Assembly: GCA_030160035.1 (NCBI GenBank) | Contig: BSNO01000003.1 | Location: forward strand, 1,116,001-1,180,000 | DNA: 64,000 nucleotides | Direction: 5' to 3' | Source: Rhizobium albus | GTDB lineage: Bacteria > Pseudomonadota > Alphaproteobacteria > Rhizobiales > Rhizobiaceae | Part shown: one piece after another, positions 47,270-58,095 of the stretch | Position numbering within the stretch: the stretch's first letter is position 1 | Layout of the letters: the number at the start of each line of letters is the position of its first letter | Notes under the pieces: model-generated | The model's database searches: none | Seen by the model: only the letters and a program-made list of their open reading frames with translations | Told to the model about the DNA's origin: nothing | Made by a program: the position numbers and the translations under genes

Positions 47270-48241
47270 ATGACTTTACCGGAACCGCGTATCTCGCTCA
47301 TCACGCTCGGCGTGCAGGATCTGAAGCGCGCGACCGCGTTCTACGAAGCGCTCGGCTGGCGCCGCGCGGCACCGTCGCAGCCGAGCGTCACCTTCATCCA
47401 GTTGGGGAACATCGTCCTGTCGCTCTTCTCATGCGAAGAGCTTGCGAAGGATGCTGGGGTCTCCGCAACGGGCGACGGATTTTCAGGCATCACGCTCGCC
47501 TACAATGCCCGCTCCACCGACGAAGTGGACGCGATCGTGGCGCGGGCGATCGAGTGCGGCGGCACTTTGGTAAAACAGCCCGAAAAGGTCTTTTGGGGCG
47601 GCTATTCGGGCTACTTCGCAGATACCGAAGGGCATCTCTGGGAGGTCGCCCACAACCCGTTCTTCGCAATGGACGATGCCGGAAACCTGAAGCTGCCGCT
47701 CGTCGACCACGATCGCTATGACGACGCCTACATTGCCGACGCTCTGCGGTCGGTTAAATCGATCGCCATCGTCGGCGCTTCGGCCAACTCCGTTCGGCCG
47801 AGCTACTTCGTCGCCAAATACATGATCGACAAGGGGTACACCGTTTTCCCCGTCAATCCAGGCCAGGCGGGGAAGGAAATTCTCGGACGCCCGGTTTCCG
47901 CAACGCTCGCGGACCTTCCGCAGCCCGTGGATATGGTCGATATTTTCCGGGCATCGGACGCGGTGCCTGGCGTAACGGACGAGATCCTGGCCATGCCGGT
48001 GCTGCCCAAGGTCGTGTGGATGCAGTTGACGGTGCGCGATGATGCATCGGCCGAGCGGCTTGAGAAGGCGGGGATCAAGGTGGTGATGAACCGGTGCCCG
48101 AAGATCGAATATGCGCGCTTGTCCGGCGAGATCGGGTGGAGCGGCGTCAACAGCCGCCGGATTTCATCGCGCAAGCCGATGATGCGCTCGGGCTACCAGA
48201 GTTTCGGGATCGTCGCTCAAAACGATGATTCGGACGATTAG
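47270..48241 (+). CDS. VOC domain fused to CoA-binding domain protein
   Basis: The 323 aa protein is one continuous frame. Residues 1-135 form a glyoxalase/VOC domain (RISLITLGVQDLKRATAFYE, GGYSGYFADTEGHLWEVAHN). Residues 145-300 form a CoA-binding Rossmann domain (RYDDAYIADALRSVKSIAIV, GASANSVRPSYFVAKYMIDK, PVNPGQAGKEILGRPV, VVMNRCPKIEYARLSGEIGW). In related rhizobia the CoA-binding protein stands alone before metY and begins about where the second domain starts here. I see no internal start codon or Shine-Dalgarno at the joint. GGAGGACATCAGA precedes the ATG. It sits at the right edge of the apparently inserted 42.2-47.1 kb block. Confidence 0.8.
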   Translation: MTLPEPRISLITLGVQDLKRATAFYEALGWRRAAPSQPSVTFIQLGNIVLSLFSCEELAKDAGVSATGDGFSGITLAYNARSTDEVDAIVARAIECGGTLVKQPEKVFWGGYSGYFADTEGHLWEVAHNPFFAMDDAGNLKLPLVDHDRYDDAYIADALRSVKSIAIVGASANSVRPSYFVAKYMIDKGYTVFPVNPGQAGKEILGRPVSATLADLPQPVDMVDIFRASDAVPGVTDEILAMPVLPKVVWMQLTVRDDASAERLEKAGIKVVMNRCPKIEYARLSGEIGWSGVNSRRISSRKPMMRSGYQSFGIVAQNDDSDD

Positions 48242-48254
48242 GATTTGATGCTAC

Positions 48255-48283
48255 CGGCTTGGGGCGCTTGGCCTTTCAAGCCG
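48255..48283 (+). promoter_or_regulatory. Stem in the metY leader
   Basis: CGGCTTG (48255-48261) and CAAGCCG (48277-48283) pair perfectly around a 15-nt loop, between the stop of the fusion gene and the metY Shine-Dalgarno. The sequence does not match SAM-II or other SAM riboswitch consensus patterns I know. It may be a processing or attenuation element. Confidence 0.3.
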
Positions 48284-48306
48284 AGACACAGTGGAGGAGA
48301 AAGCTC

Positions 48307-49590
48307 ATGTCGAAGAACGAACCGGGATTTGCGACGCTTGCCATCCATGCGGGCGCGCAGCCAGATCCGACGACCGGGGCGCGGGCGACGCCGATCTACC
48401 AGACCACGAGCTTCGTTTTCAACGATGCCGATCACGCAGCATCGCTTTTCGGCCTGCAGGCCTTCGGCAACATCTACACCCGCATCATGAACCCGACGCA
48501 AGCGGTGCTCGAAGAGCGCATCGCAGCGCTCGAAGGCGGCACGGCGGCCCTGGCGACGGCGTCCGGCCATGGTGCGCAGTTGCTGGTCTTCCACAACATC
48601 ATGCGTCCTGGCGACAATTTCCTCGCGGCCAGACGACTTTACGGCGGCTCGATCAACCAGTTCGGCCACGCCTTCAAGAATTTCGACTGGCAGGTGCGCT
48701 GGGCCGACCCGGCCGATCTCTCCTCATTCGAGAGCCAGATCGATGAGCGCACCAAGGCGATTTTCATCGAAAGTCTCGCCAACCCGGGCGGGACCTTCAC
48801 CGATATTCAGGCGATCGCCGATCTCGCCCACAGGCATGGTCTGCCGCTGATCGTCGACAACACGATGGCTTCGCCCTACCTGCTGCGTCCGCTGGAGCAT
48901 GGCGCCGACATCGTCGTCCATTCGCTGACGAAATTCATCGGTGGCCACGGCAATTCCATGGGCGGCATCATCGTCGATGGCGGCACCTTCGACTGGTCCG
49001 CATCGGGCAAATACCCGATGCTTTCGGAGCCGCGGCCGGAATATAACGGCATCGTGCTGCACGAAACCTTCGGCAATTTCGCTTTTGCCATCGCCGCGCG
49101 CGTGCTTGGCCTGCGCGATTTCGGCCCGGCGATTTCGCCGATGAACGCGTTCCTGCTGCTCATGGGCGTCGAGACGCTGCCGCTGCGCATGCAGCGCCAT
49201 TGCGACAATGCGCTCGAAGTCGCCCGCTGGCTGAAGGCGCACGGCAAGGTGTCGTGGGTGAACTATGCCGGCCTGGCGGATGATCCGAACAACGCGCTTC
49301 AGAAGAAATACGCGCCGAAAGGCGCGGGCGCCGTCTTCACCTTCGGGCTGAAAGATGGCTACCAGGCCGGCATCCGCTTCGTCGAGGCGCTGGAGATGTT
49401 CTCGCACCTTGCCAATATCGGCGACACGCGCTCGCTCGTCATCCATCCGGCTTCCACGACACACCGCCAGCTGACCGAAGAGCAGCAGATCGCCGCCGGC
49501 GCTGGCCCCGACGTCGTGCGCCTGTCGATCGGCATCGAGGATGTCGCCGACATCATCGGCGATCTTTCCCAGGCACTGGACAAGGCGTAA
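48307..49590 (+). CDS. metY: O-acetylhomoserine aminocarboxypropyltransferase / sulfhydrylase
   Basis: The 427 aa PLP enzyme makes homocysteine (or methionine with methanethiol) from O-acetylhomoserine. Motifs are FATLAIHAGAQPDPTTGARA, TPIYQTTSFVF, NPTQAVLEERIAALEGG and the PLP lysine Lys209 in HSLTKFIGGHG. GTGGAGGAGAAAGCTC before the ATG at 48307 sets the start; an upstream in-frame ATG at 48259 lacks one. It follows the CoA-binding gene, as is usual in Rhizobiales, and overlaps the cupin start by one base (TAATG). Confidence 0.95.
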   Translation: MSKNEPGFATLAIHAGAQPDPTTGARATPIYQTTSFVFNDADHAASLFGLQAFGNIYTRIMNPTQAVLEERIAALEGGTAALATASGHGAQLLVFHNIMRPGDNFLAARRLYGGSINQFGHAFKNFDWQVRWADPADLSSFESQIDERTKAIFIESLANPGGTFTDIQAIADLAHRHGLPLIVDNTMASPYLLRPLEHGADIVVHSLTKFIGGHGNSMGGIIVDGGTFDWSASGKYPMLSEPRPEYNGIVLHETFGNFAFAIAARVLGLRDFGPAISPMNAFLLLMGVETLPLRMQRHCDNALEVARWLKAHGKVSWVNYAGLADDPNNALQKKYAPKGAGAVFTFGLKDGYQAGIRFVEALEMFSHLANIGDTRSLVIHPASTTHRQLTEEQQIAAGAGPDVVRLSIGIEDVADIIGDLSQALDKA

Positions 49591-49934
49591 TGGTCAAGGC
49601 GCTGCGGGTCGAAACCGCCAATACCGAAGCGGAGGCCGGCGCGCCTCCGCCGGAGCGCATCATGTCAGGTGACCCGCGCTTCACCACCTGGAACATCGAA
49701 GACAATGGCAGGGGTCTCTATGCCGGCGTCTGGGAAGCGACGCCGGGCAAATGGGTCATCTCCTACGAGGAGTGGGAGTATTTCCGCGTCATCTCCGGCC
49801 TCTCGATCGTGACGGAAGAGGGTGGCGAGCCGGTCCGATACGGTCCGGGCGACGCCGGCATCATCCGCCCCGGCTTTCGCGGCACCTGGGAAGTCGTGGA
49901 AACGACCCGCAAGGATTACGTCATCTCTATCTGA
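49590..49934 (+). CDS. Cupin-domain protein
   Basis: The 114 aa protein has a single small cupin: YAGVWEATPGKWVISYEEWE, FRVISGLSIVTEEGGEPVRY and GPGDAGIIRPGFRGTWEVVE. The metal ligands expected in cupins are mostly missing: the first motif has no His pair, with Glu (YEEWEYF) in its place. It belongs to the Cupin_3 group, some of which act in sulfur or ureide metabolism. It is coupled to metY (TAATG) and converges with the P450 gene 9 bp away. Confidence 0.78.
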   Translation: MVKALRVETANTEAEAGAPPPERIMSGDPRFTTWNIEDNGRGLYAGVWEATPGKWVISYEEWEYFRVISGLSIVTEEGGEPVRYGPGDAGIIRPGFRGTWEVVETTRKDYVISI

Positions 49935-49943
49935 CGGCGTCTG

Positions 49944-51188
49944 TCACCAGCGGCAGGCGAGGCGCTCGAGCCCGTGGAAATGATAGCTGTCGCGGTAGCG
50001 CGGCGGCTCTCCGAGCGAAAGACCCGGCAGCCGTTCAAAGAGAATCGGCAGCGAAACCTGCATTTCCAGCCGCGCGAGTGGCGCGCCGATGCAGAAATGG
50101 ATGCCGGCGCCGAAGGAGACGTTCGCGCCGTCACTGCGAGCGGTGTCGAACAGGTCGGCGTTTTCGAAGCGTCGCGGGTCGCGATTGGCCGCACCCAGCA
50201 TCAGCCCGATCCTGTCGCCCTTCTTCAGCGCAATGCCGTCCTCGAGCACGACATCCTGCAGCGCGTAGCGCGTGAACATGTGGAGCGGCGCATCGAAGCG
50301 CAGGGCTTCCTCTACGGTCGCGGCCGTGGATCGCTCGTCGGCAAAGAGAACCGCCGGATCGCTGCCTGCCTCCAGGATCGTCTTCACCGCATTGCCGGTC
50401 TGGTGCACGGTCGCTTCGTGGCCGGCGTTGAGCAGCAGGATCGCGGTCGAGATCAACTCGTCCTCGCTTAACCGGCCGCCATCCTGTTCGGCGGCGATCA
50501 TGTGGCTGATCAGATCGTCGCGTGGGTCGGTGCGCCGCTTGCCGACAAGGCCGCGCAGATAGGCGGCAAAGTCCCGAGCGGCCGTATTCGCATCGTCCTC
50601 GGCGGCGCGGTCGCGGCCGAACATGTACATGCGCACCATGCGGTGCGACCAGTCGAGCAGGTCGGGCACCCGATCGTCCGGAACCCCGAGCATGCGGGCA
50701 ATCACGGTGGCGGGAATGATTTCGGCATAGGCCGACAGAAGCTCGGCTTCGCCGTTTCCCTCAAAGCCGTCGATCAGCTGATGGCAGAGCGCGGCGATCT
50801 CCGGTCGCAGACGGTCGACGTGGCGCGAAACGAATGCCCGGTTGACCAGCGTGCGCAGCCTGGTGTGGACCGGCGGCTCCAGTTCCAGCAGCGAATGTGC
50901 TTCGACCGCGTCGAACTCGGCGAGGTGGGAGGCCGGCTCCGGCAGGCCGAGCTCGTCGCGCGTTGCCACATGCAAGATCTGGCGGCCGAACCGCCGATCC
51001 CGCAGCAGCGCGTTTACGGCATCAAAGTCGGCAAAGCACCAGAAACCGTAGTCTTTCCAGAAGAATGCGAGCGCCTGCGCATGCAGCGCGGCATAGACCG
51101 GATAGGGATCGGTGAAGAACGCCGGATCGCGCGGATCGAGCGACAGGTGCCGCTCATCGAGCGCCAGAAGAGGTGCGTGTGCGCCCAA
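49944..51188 (-). CDS. Cytochrome P450
   Basis: The 414 aa soluble bacterial P450 shows I-helix LLLNAGHEATVHQTGN (AG-x-E-T), ExxR in TVEEALRFDAP, and the heme loop FGAGIHFCIGAPLARLE with the Cys ligand. The N-terminal LDPRDPAFFTDPYPVYAALH is typical. A TTG at 51188 preceded by AAAGGA (spacing 6) is proposed as start. It gives the usual P450 length and leaves 105 bp before the divergent oxidoreductase, whereas the ATG at 51290 would leave only 3 bp. The substrate and redox partners are unknown; no ferredoxin gene lies nearby. Confidence 0.88.
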   Translation of the reverse strand: MGAHAPLLALDERHLSLDPRDPAFFTDPYPVYAALHAQALAFFWKDYGFWCFADFDAVNALLRDRRFGRQILHVATRDELGLPEPASHLAEFDAVEAHSLLELEPPVHTRLRTLVNRAFVSRHVDRLRPEIAALCHQLIDGFEGNGEAELLSAYAEIIPATVIARMLGVPDDRVPDLLDWSHRMVRMYMFGRDRAAEDDANTAARDFAAYLRGLVGKRRTDPRDDLISHMIAAEQDGGRLSEDELISTAILLLNAGHEATVHQTGNAVKTILEAGSDPAVLFADERSTAATVEEALRFDAPLHMFTRYALQDVVLEDGIALKKGDRIGLMLGAANRDPRRFENADLFDTARSDGANVSFGAGIHFCIGAPLARLEMQVSLPILFERLPGLSLGEPPRYRDSYHFHGLERLACRW

Positions 51189-51233
51189 ACCATATCCTTT
51201 CAGCGGATTTTGCCGTAGTTCGGCAAGCGATAA

Positions 51234-51267
51234 GCACGGGGCTTCGCTTTGTGAAGCCCGCCCGTGC
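51234..51267. promoter_or_regulatory. Long interrupted inverted repeat between P450 and oxidoreductase genes
   Basis: GCACGGG + GCTTC (51234-51245) pairs with GAAGC + CCCGTGC (51253-51257, 51261-51267), with a 7-nt loop and a 3-nt bulge. It occupies the middle of the short divergent spacer, where an operator would sit. It could alternatively form an RNA hairpin. Confidence 0.4.
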
Positions 51268-51293
51268 AGCGAGCCTGAGAAGTGAGGCATGAA

Positions 51294-52393
51294 ATGAATA
51301 TCATCATCGTGGGTGCCGGCATCGCGGGCCTCTCGACTGCCTGGTCCCTGGTCAAGGCCGGTCATCAGGTGACGCTCATCGAGCAGGGACCGATCCCTAA
51401 TCCGCTGGCCGCGTCCGGCGATCACCACCGCATCATCCGCCGGGCCTATGGCAAGGCGTCCGGCTATGGGCGCGCCATCACGGAGGCCTATGACGCCTGG
51501 GACGAGCTATGGGCTGATCTCGGCGAAAGCCATCTGGATGCCCGTGGCTTCATGTGCATTTCGCGCGAGCCCGGCGACGAGGCAGAAGAGATGCGCGACG
51601 GCCTGGCTGAGGGCGGCTACCCGTTCGAGGAGTTGGATGCCGCCGAGACCGCGCGACGCTATCCTTTCCTCGACGAGCAGGCGATCCGCTTCGCATTCAC
51701 CTCGCCTGAGGGCGGTGCACTACACTGCCGGCGCATTGCGTCGGGGCTCGCCACCTGGCTGCGTGCTGCCGGGCGCAGCTGGAAGAAGACGCCAAGGTCA
51801 TCGCCGTGGATGCCGAGGCGGGTGCGGTGCTGCTGGAGGATGGCCGTCGTTTCGAGGCCGACCAGGTGGTCGTCACGGCCGGTGCCTGGGTCCTGAAGCT
51901 TTTTCCGCATTTGGGCGTCGACCTGAAGACCTATCGCACCGCCGTCGTCTATCTCGATCCACCGGCCGAATTTGCCGAGGCTTGGGCCATGGCGCCCGTC
52001 ATCCTCGACGTCGGCGGCAAGACGGATGGCTACATCATCCCGCCATCGGGCGACGGTGGTCTTAAGTTCGGTTCGGGGCTGCACAAGAGACCGCACGACG
52101 ATGCCGATGTGCAACGCGAGCCGGCTGAAGGCGAGGGGGAGACGATCCGCGACCTCTTTGCGCCCCCATTCCTGCGCCTTGCAGAGTATCAAGTGCGCCA
52201 GACCGTAACCTGCGCCTACACCTTCACCGAGGATCAGCGATTCTACGCCGCCGAATTCGGCCGATGCGTCGCCGTCTCCGCCTGTTCGGGGCATGGCTAC
52301 AAATTTGGCGCTGCGGTGGGGCGTCGGGTCGCGCGCTTCGTCAACGACCAAAATTTTGCGGCTCTGCAATCCTGGCTCAGGGCCGATCCTTAA
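51294..52393 (+). pseudogene. FAD-dependent oxidoreductase (sarcosine oxidase-like), frameshifted
   Basis: The 5' frame starts at 51294 with the FAD Rossmann motif IIIVGAGIAGLSTAWSLVKA and runs coherently to WLRAAG around 51770. Downstream it turns into Arg/Ser/Trp-rich nonsense until its stop at 51896. The sensible continuation (AQLEEDAKVIAVDAEAGAVL, later TAGAWVLKLFPHLGVDLKTY and ACSGHGYKFGAAVGRRVARF) lies in another frame to 52393. One base seems to be missing near 51770-51773 in gccgggcgcag. Joined, the product would be about 366 aa, the normal size for an amine- or sarcosine-oxidase-like flavoprotein. It may be a recent pseudogene or a sequencing error. Divergent from the P450. Confidence 0.85.
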
Positions 52394-52531
52394 GGTTAAG
52401 ACGTCGAGCCCATTTCAATCCATGGGTCTCGTCTTGAAGACAGGCATATCCACACTCTATGTAAGGAATGGCAGGATTACGTGATTCTCGTGGCCGGTTC
52501 GGAGCCGCAAGTTTTTTCAAGGACTGATTGC

Positions 52532-53164
52532 ATGACAAGAACGGTTGATACCGCAATGGCGCTGGTGCCGATGGTCGTCGAGCAGACGAACCGCGGCGAA
52601 CGTTCCTACGACATCTTCTCGCGCCTTCTGAAAGAGCGGATCATCTTCATCACCGGTCCGGTCGAGGACCAGATGGCGACGCTCGTCTGCGCACAGCTGC
52701 TTTTCCTCGAGGCTGAAAATCCGAAGAAGGAAATCGCGCTCTACATCAATTCGCCGGGCGGCGTCGTCACGGCCGGCATGGCGATTTACGATACCATGCA
52801 GTTCATCAAGCCGGCGGTTTCGACGCTCTGCGTCGGCCAGGCGGCATCGATGGGCTCGCTTCTGCTGTGCGCCGGCCACAAGGACATGCGCTTTGCGACG
52901 CCGAATGCCCGCATCATGGTGCACCAGCCTTCGGGCGGCTTCCAGGGCCAGGCATCCGACATCGAGCGCCACGCCCAGGACATCATCAAGATGAAGCGCC
53001 GCCTCAACGAGGTCTACGTCCAGCACACCGGACAAGATTATGACACGATTGAGCGTACGCTGGACCGCGATCACTTCATGACGTCGGAAGAAGCCCGAGA
53101 TTTCGGCATCGTCGACAAGGTCATCGCGTCGCGCGAGGCAATGGAGCAAGAAGCCGCGAAGTGA
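52532..53164 (+). CDS. clpP: ATP-dependent Clp protease proteolytic subunit
   Basis: The 210 aa serine protease has catalytic Ser106 in [11 protein letters not shown], His131 in [10 protein letters not shown] and an Asp around residue 180 (TLDRDHF). AAGGACTGATTGC before the ATG at 52532 sets the start, and [16 protein letters not shown] is the usual mature opening. It forms a tetradecamer that partners with ClpX, encoded next, and ClpA. An imperfect stem-loop at 53200-53231 follows the stop. Confidence 0.97.
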   Translation: MTRTVDTAMALVPMVVEQTNRGERSYDIFSRLLKERIIFITGPVEDQMATLVCAQLLFLEAENPKKEIALYINSPGGVVTAGMAIYDTMQFIKPAVSTLCVGQAASMGSLLLCAGHKDMRFATPNARIMVHQPSGGFQGQASDIERHAQDIIKMKRRLNEVYVQHTGQDYDTIERTLDRDHFMTSEEARDFGIVDKVIASREAMEQEAAK

Positions 53165-53505
53165 CGGCTTGGACCGATTGAGCAGGCGACCCGATCGGGC
53201 GGCTGCTGCGCCATGTGGGGCGAAGCAGCCGTTCTAACGCGGCAAGTGTGACGATCCGGTCTCACCGGGCAACAAAGTCGTAGCGGCTAGCCTGTTCGTA
53301 ACCGTGCTGGATTGTTGCCGAGGCTCGGCAAATCTGATTTTGTCAACCCTCAGGCTATAGATGTCGCTATAGGACATCAATTGGTGCCGGATACAGGCGA
53401 CCCCCACCATCCAGGGTCGCTGACGAAGGGCACCCGGGCGGCATGCCCGAACGCAGATTGAACAGGTTTCGGCACCCTTGTCGAAAGTGCTGGAAGGGAA
53501 TGGAT
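53165..53505. other. clpP-clpX intergenic region with two inverted repeats
   Basis: A 341-bp stretch without a credible gene. It holds CGGCTGCT/AGCAGCCG (53200-53207 and 53224-53231), a possible weak clpP terminator, and the inverted repeat GATGTC-GCTATAG-GACATC at 53360-53378, about 130 bp before clpX. TTGTCA at about 53340-53345 could be a -35 element, but no -10 at normal spacing is clear. Confidence 0.45.
53360..53378. promoter_or_regulatory. Inverted repeat upstream of clpX
   Basis: GATGTC and GACATC are perfect 6-bp arms around the 7-nt spacer GCTATAG, and GCTATAG itself also occurs once just before the left arm. The size suits a dimeric repressor site. No regulator is assigned. Confidence 0.3.
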
Positions 53506-54783
53506 ATGAGCAAGGTCAGCGGCGGCAATAGCGGCGACTCCAAGAATACGCTTTATTGCTCTTTCTGCGGCAAGAGCCAGCACGAGGTGCGCAAGCTCAT
53601 CGCAGGTCCGACCGTTTTCATCTGCGATGAATGCGTCGAACTCTGCATGGACATCATCCGCGAGGAAAATAAATCCTCGATGGTCAAGTCGCGCGACGGC
53701 GTGCCCACGCCACAGGACATCATCAAGGTTCTCGACGAGTATGTGATCGGCCAGCAGCAGGCCAAGCGCATCCTCTCGGTCGCGGTGCACAACCACTACA
53801 AGCGCCTGGCGCACGCAGCGAAGAATTCCGACGTGGAACTCTCCAAGTCGAACATTCTGCTGGTGGGGCCGACGGGTTGCGGCAAGACCTATCTTGCCCA
53901 GACGCTCGCGCGCATCATCGACGTGCCGTTCACGATGGCCGACGCGACCACGCTGACCGAAGCCGGCTATGTGGGCGAAGACGTCGAGAACATCATCTTG
54001 AAGCTGCTTCAGTCGGCCGATTACAATGTCGAGCGGGCGCAGCGCGGCATCGTCTATATCGACGAAGTCGACAAGATCTCGCGCAAGTCGGACAATCCCT
54101 CGATCACCCGCGACGTGTCGGGCGAGGGCGTCCAGCAGGCGCTTCTGAAGATCATGGAAGGCACGGTCGCATCCGTTCCTCCGCAGGGCGGTCGCAAGCA
54201 CCCCCAGCAGGAATTCCTGCAGGTGGATACAACGAACATCCTCTTCATCTGCGGCGGCGCATTCGCCGGCCTCGACAAGGTCATTTCGGCGCGTGGCGAG
54301 AAGACGTCGATCGGCTTCGGTGCGACGGTCAAGGCTGCTGAAGATCGCCGCGTCGGCGAAGTATTGCGCGACCTGGAGCCGGAAGATCTGGTGAAGTTCG
54401 GTCTCATCCCGGAATTCATCGGCCGTCTGCCGGTCATCGCAACGCTCGAAGATCTCGACGAGGATGCTCTCATCCAGATCCTGTCGGAGCCCAAGAACGC
54501 GCTGGTGAAGCAGTATCAACGCCTGTTCGAGATGGAAGATGTCGACCTGACCTTCCACGAGGATGCGCTTCGTGCCATCGCCAAGCGGGCCATCACCCGC
54601 AAGACCGGCGCTCGCGGCCTCCGCTCGATCATGGAGAAGATCCTGCTCGACACGATGTTCGAGCTGCCGGCGCTGGAAGGCGTGCGCGAGGTCGTCATCT
54701 CAGACGACGTGGTCGATGGTGCCGCGCGCCCGCTTTACATCTACTCCGAGCGCGAAGAGGAAAAGGGCAACGCGACAGCGTGA
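53506..54783 (+). CDS. clpX: ATP-dependent Clp protease ATPase subunit ClpX
   Basis: The 425 aa AAA+ unfoldase has an N-terminal zinc domain with four Cys ([18 protein letters not shown] and [10 protein letters not shown]), Walker [14 protein letters not shown], Walker [11 protein letters not shown] and the sensor region [15 protein letters not shown]. It unfolds tagged substrates and feeds them to ClpP. AAGGG lies before the ATG at 53506 with 7-nt spacing; an ATG at 53500 is the alternative. Followed by a strong hairpin and then lon. Confidence 0.97.
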   Translation: MSKVSGGNSGDSKNTLYCSFCGKSQHEVRKLIAGPTVFICDECVELCMDIIREENKSSMVKSRDGVPTPQDIIKVLDEYVIGQQQAKRILSVAVHNHYKRLAHAAKNSDVELSKSNILLVGPTGCGKTYLAQTLARIIDVPFTMADATTLTEAGYVGEDVENIILKLLQSADYNVERAQRGIVYIDEVDKISRKSDNPSITRDVSGEGVQQALLKIMEGTVASVPPQGGRKHPQQEFLQVDTTNILFICGGAFAGLDKVISARGEKTSIGFGATVKAAEDRRVGEVLRDLEPEDLVKFGLIPEFIGRLPVIATLEDLDEDALIQILSEPKNALVKQYQRLFEMEDVDLTFHEDALRAIAKRAITRKTGARGLRSIMEKILLDTMFELPALEGVREVVISDDVVDGAARPLYIYSEREEEKGNATA

Positions 54784-55101
54784 TCCCGACCCCCTATCGG
54801 CTCTGAAAGTCTCGGCCGAAAGCCCGCCCCACAGGCGGGCTTTCGTGTTTCTGGAACTTCGGCCCCCGTCCCTTTCGAAGAGCTGTTGATGCTGAGAAAT
54901 TCGCGACGTTTTGACAATTGCATGACAGCCGCTTTCCGAAGGATGATGATGTGACTCGTGGCCGTGGCGGCCACTTGAAACGCGTACGGGATAACGCCAC
55001 TTAACTTTCAACGATCGAGGGCTCCAAACCCCCGTTTTCCGCCGATCGGCGGCTCCCGCTAGTGCCGCAAGGCACGCCCCGCGGGCAAGAAAGGAAGATT
55101 G
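54784..55101. other. clpX-lon intergenic region
   Basis: 318 bp with no gene. It contains the clpX terminator (54818-54844) and the lon promoter region. CTTGAA (54974-54979) followed 17 bp later by CCACTT is a weak match to an RpoH-type heat-shock promoter. That would fit lon regulation, but the -10 half is poor. Confidence 0.4.
54818..54844 (+). terminator. Terminator of clpX
   Basis: GAAAGCCCGCC (54818-54828) and GGCGGGCTTTC (54834-54844) form a perfect 11-bp stem with a 5-nt loop, followed by gtgtttc. It begins 35 bp after the clpX stop. Confidence 0.85.
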
Positions 55102-57519
<2,418 letters not shown>

Positions 57520-57574
57520 CGCTTAAACGGCCACCTGCAGCGGGCATCATGTTCACGCTGCGACAACCAAGTGG

Positions 57575-57599
57575 AAAACCGGGCCAAGTGCCCGGTTTT
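57575..57599 (+). terminator. Terminator of lon
   Basis: AAAACCGGGC (57575-57584), loop CAAGT, GCCCGGTTTT (57590-57599) and further T residues. It begins 56 bp after the lon stop. A second partial copy of the AAAACCGGGC arm recurs about 40 bp later. Confidence 0.92.
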
Positions 57600-57734
57600 T
57601 TCGTAGTGATATGCTGAAAACGCTGGAAAACCGGGCTTTTCCGTGCGATTGGCATTCGATTGCCAGGCGTCTGGACTAGGATGCCGAGCCAGTTTCAGTG
57701 AAACGTTTCGTACCAATTGGAAAGGGGTGGAAAC

Positions 57735-58007
57735 ATGAACAAGAATGAACTCGTCGCTGCCGTCGCCGAGAAGACCGGCATGGCAAAGACCGAGGCGGGC
57801 TCCGCTGTTGAGGCCGTCTTCGAAGTCATCACCGGCGAATTGAAGTCGGGTGGCGACGTGCGCCTCATTGGTTTTGGAAATTTTTCGGTATCGCGCCGCG
57901 AAGCTTCGAAGGGCCGTAACCCCTCGACTGGCGCGGAAGTGGACATCCCGGCACGCAACGTTCCCAAGTTCTCTGCCGGTAAGGGCCTCAAGGACTCCGT
58001 CAACTAA
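57735..58007 (+). CDS. hupB: DNA-binding protein HU
   Basis: The 90 aa histone-like protein shows MNKNELVAAVAEKTGMAKTE, the core VRLIGFGNFSVSRREASKGR and the DNA-binding arm NPSTGAEVDIPARNVPKFSA. The length and the RNPSTG arm fit HU-beta. AAAGGGGTGGAAAC before the ATG at 57735 sets the start. In Rhizobiales lon is commonly followed by hupB. A textbook terminator follows at 58033-58060. Confidence 0.97.
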   Translation: MNKNELVAAVAEKTGMAKTEAGSAVEAVFEVITGELKSGGDVRLIGFGNFSVSRREASKGRNPSTGAEVDIPARNVPKFSAGKGLKDSVN

Positions 58008-58032
58008 GACGGTCCTCAAGGACGGAAATTCG

Positions 58033-58060
58033 AAAAGCCCGGGTTTTCGCCCGGGCTTTT
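58033..58060. terminator. Terminator of hupB (possibly bidirectional)
   Basis: AAAAGCCCGGG (58033-58043), loop TTTTCG, CCCGGGCTTTT (58050-58060) and two more T. In the other direction it lies 36 bp past the stop of the leftward rocB-like gene and also ends in a short T run. Confidence 0.93.
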
Positions 58061-58095
58061 TTGTTGGAACTGAACTGGAAGCCCACGCTGAGGGT

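Noticed and set aside
51189-51290. P450 start at ATG 51290
   Set aside because: It would leave only 3 bp to the divergent gene and put the inverted repeat in coding DNA. The TTG at 51188 has AAAGGA and gives the usual P450 length.
54974-55002. Heat-shock (RpoH) promoter of lon
   Set aside because: CTTGAA is present with 17-bp spacing, but the -10 half matches poorly, so it is mentioned only as a weak candidate.
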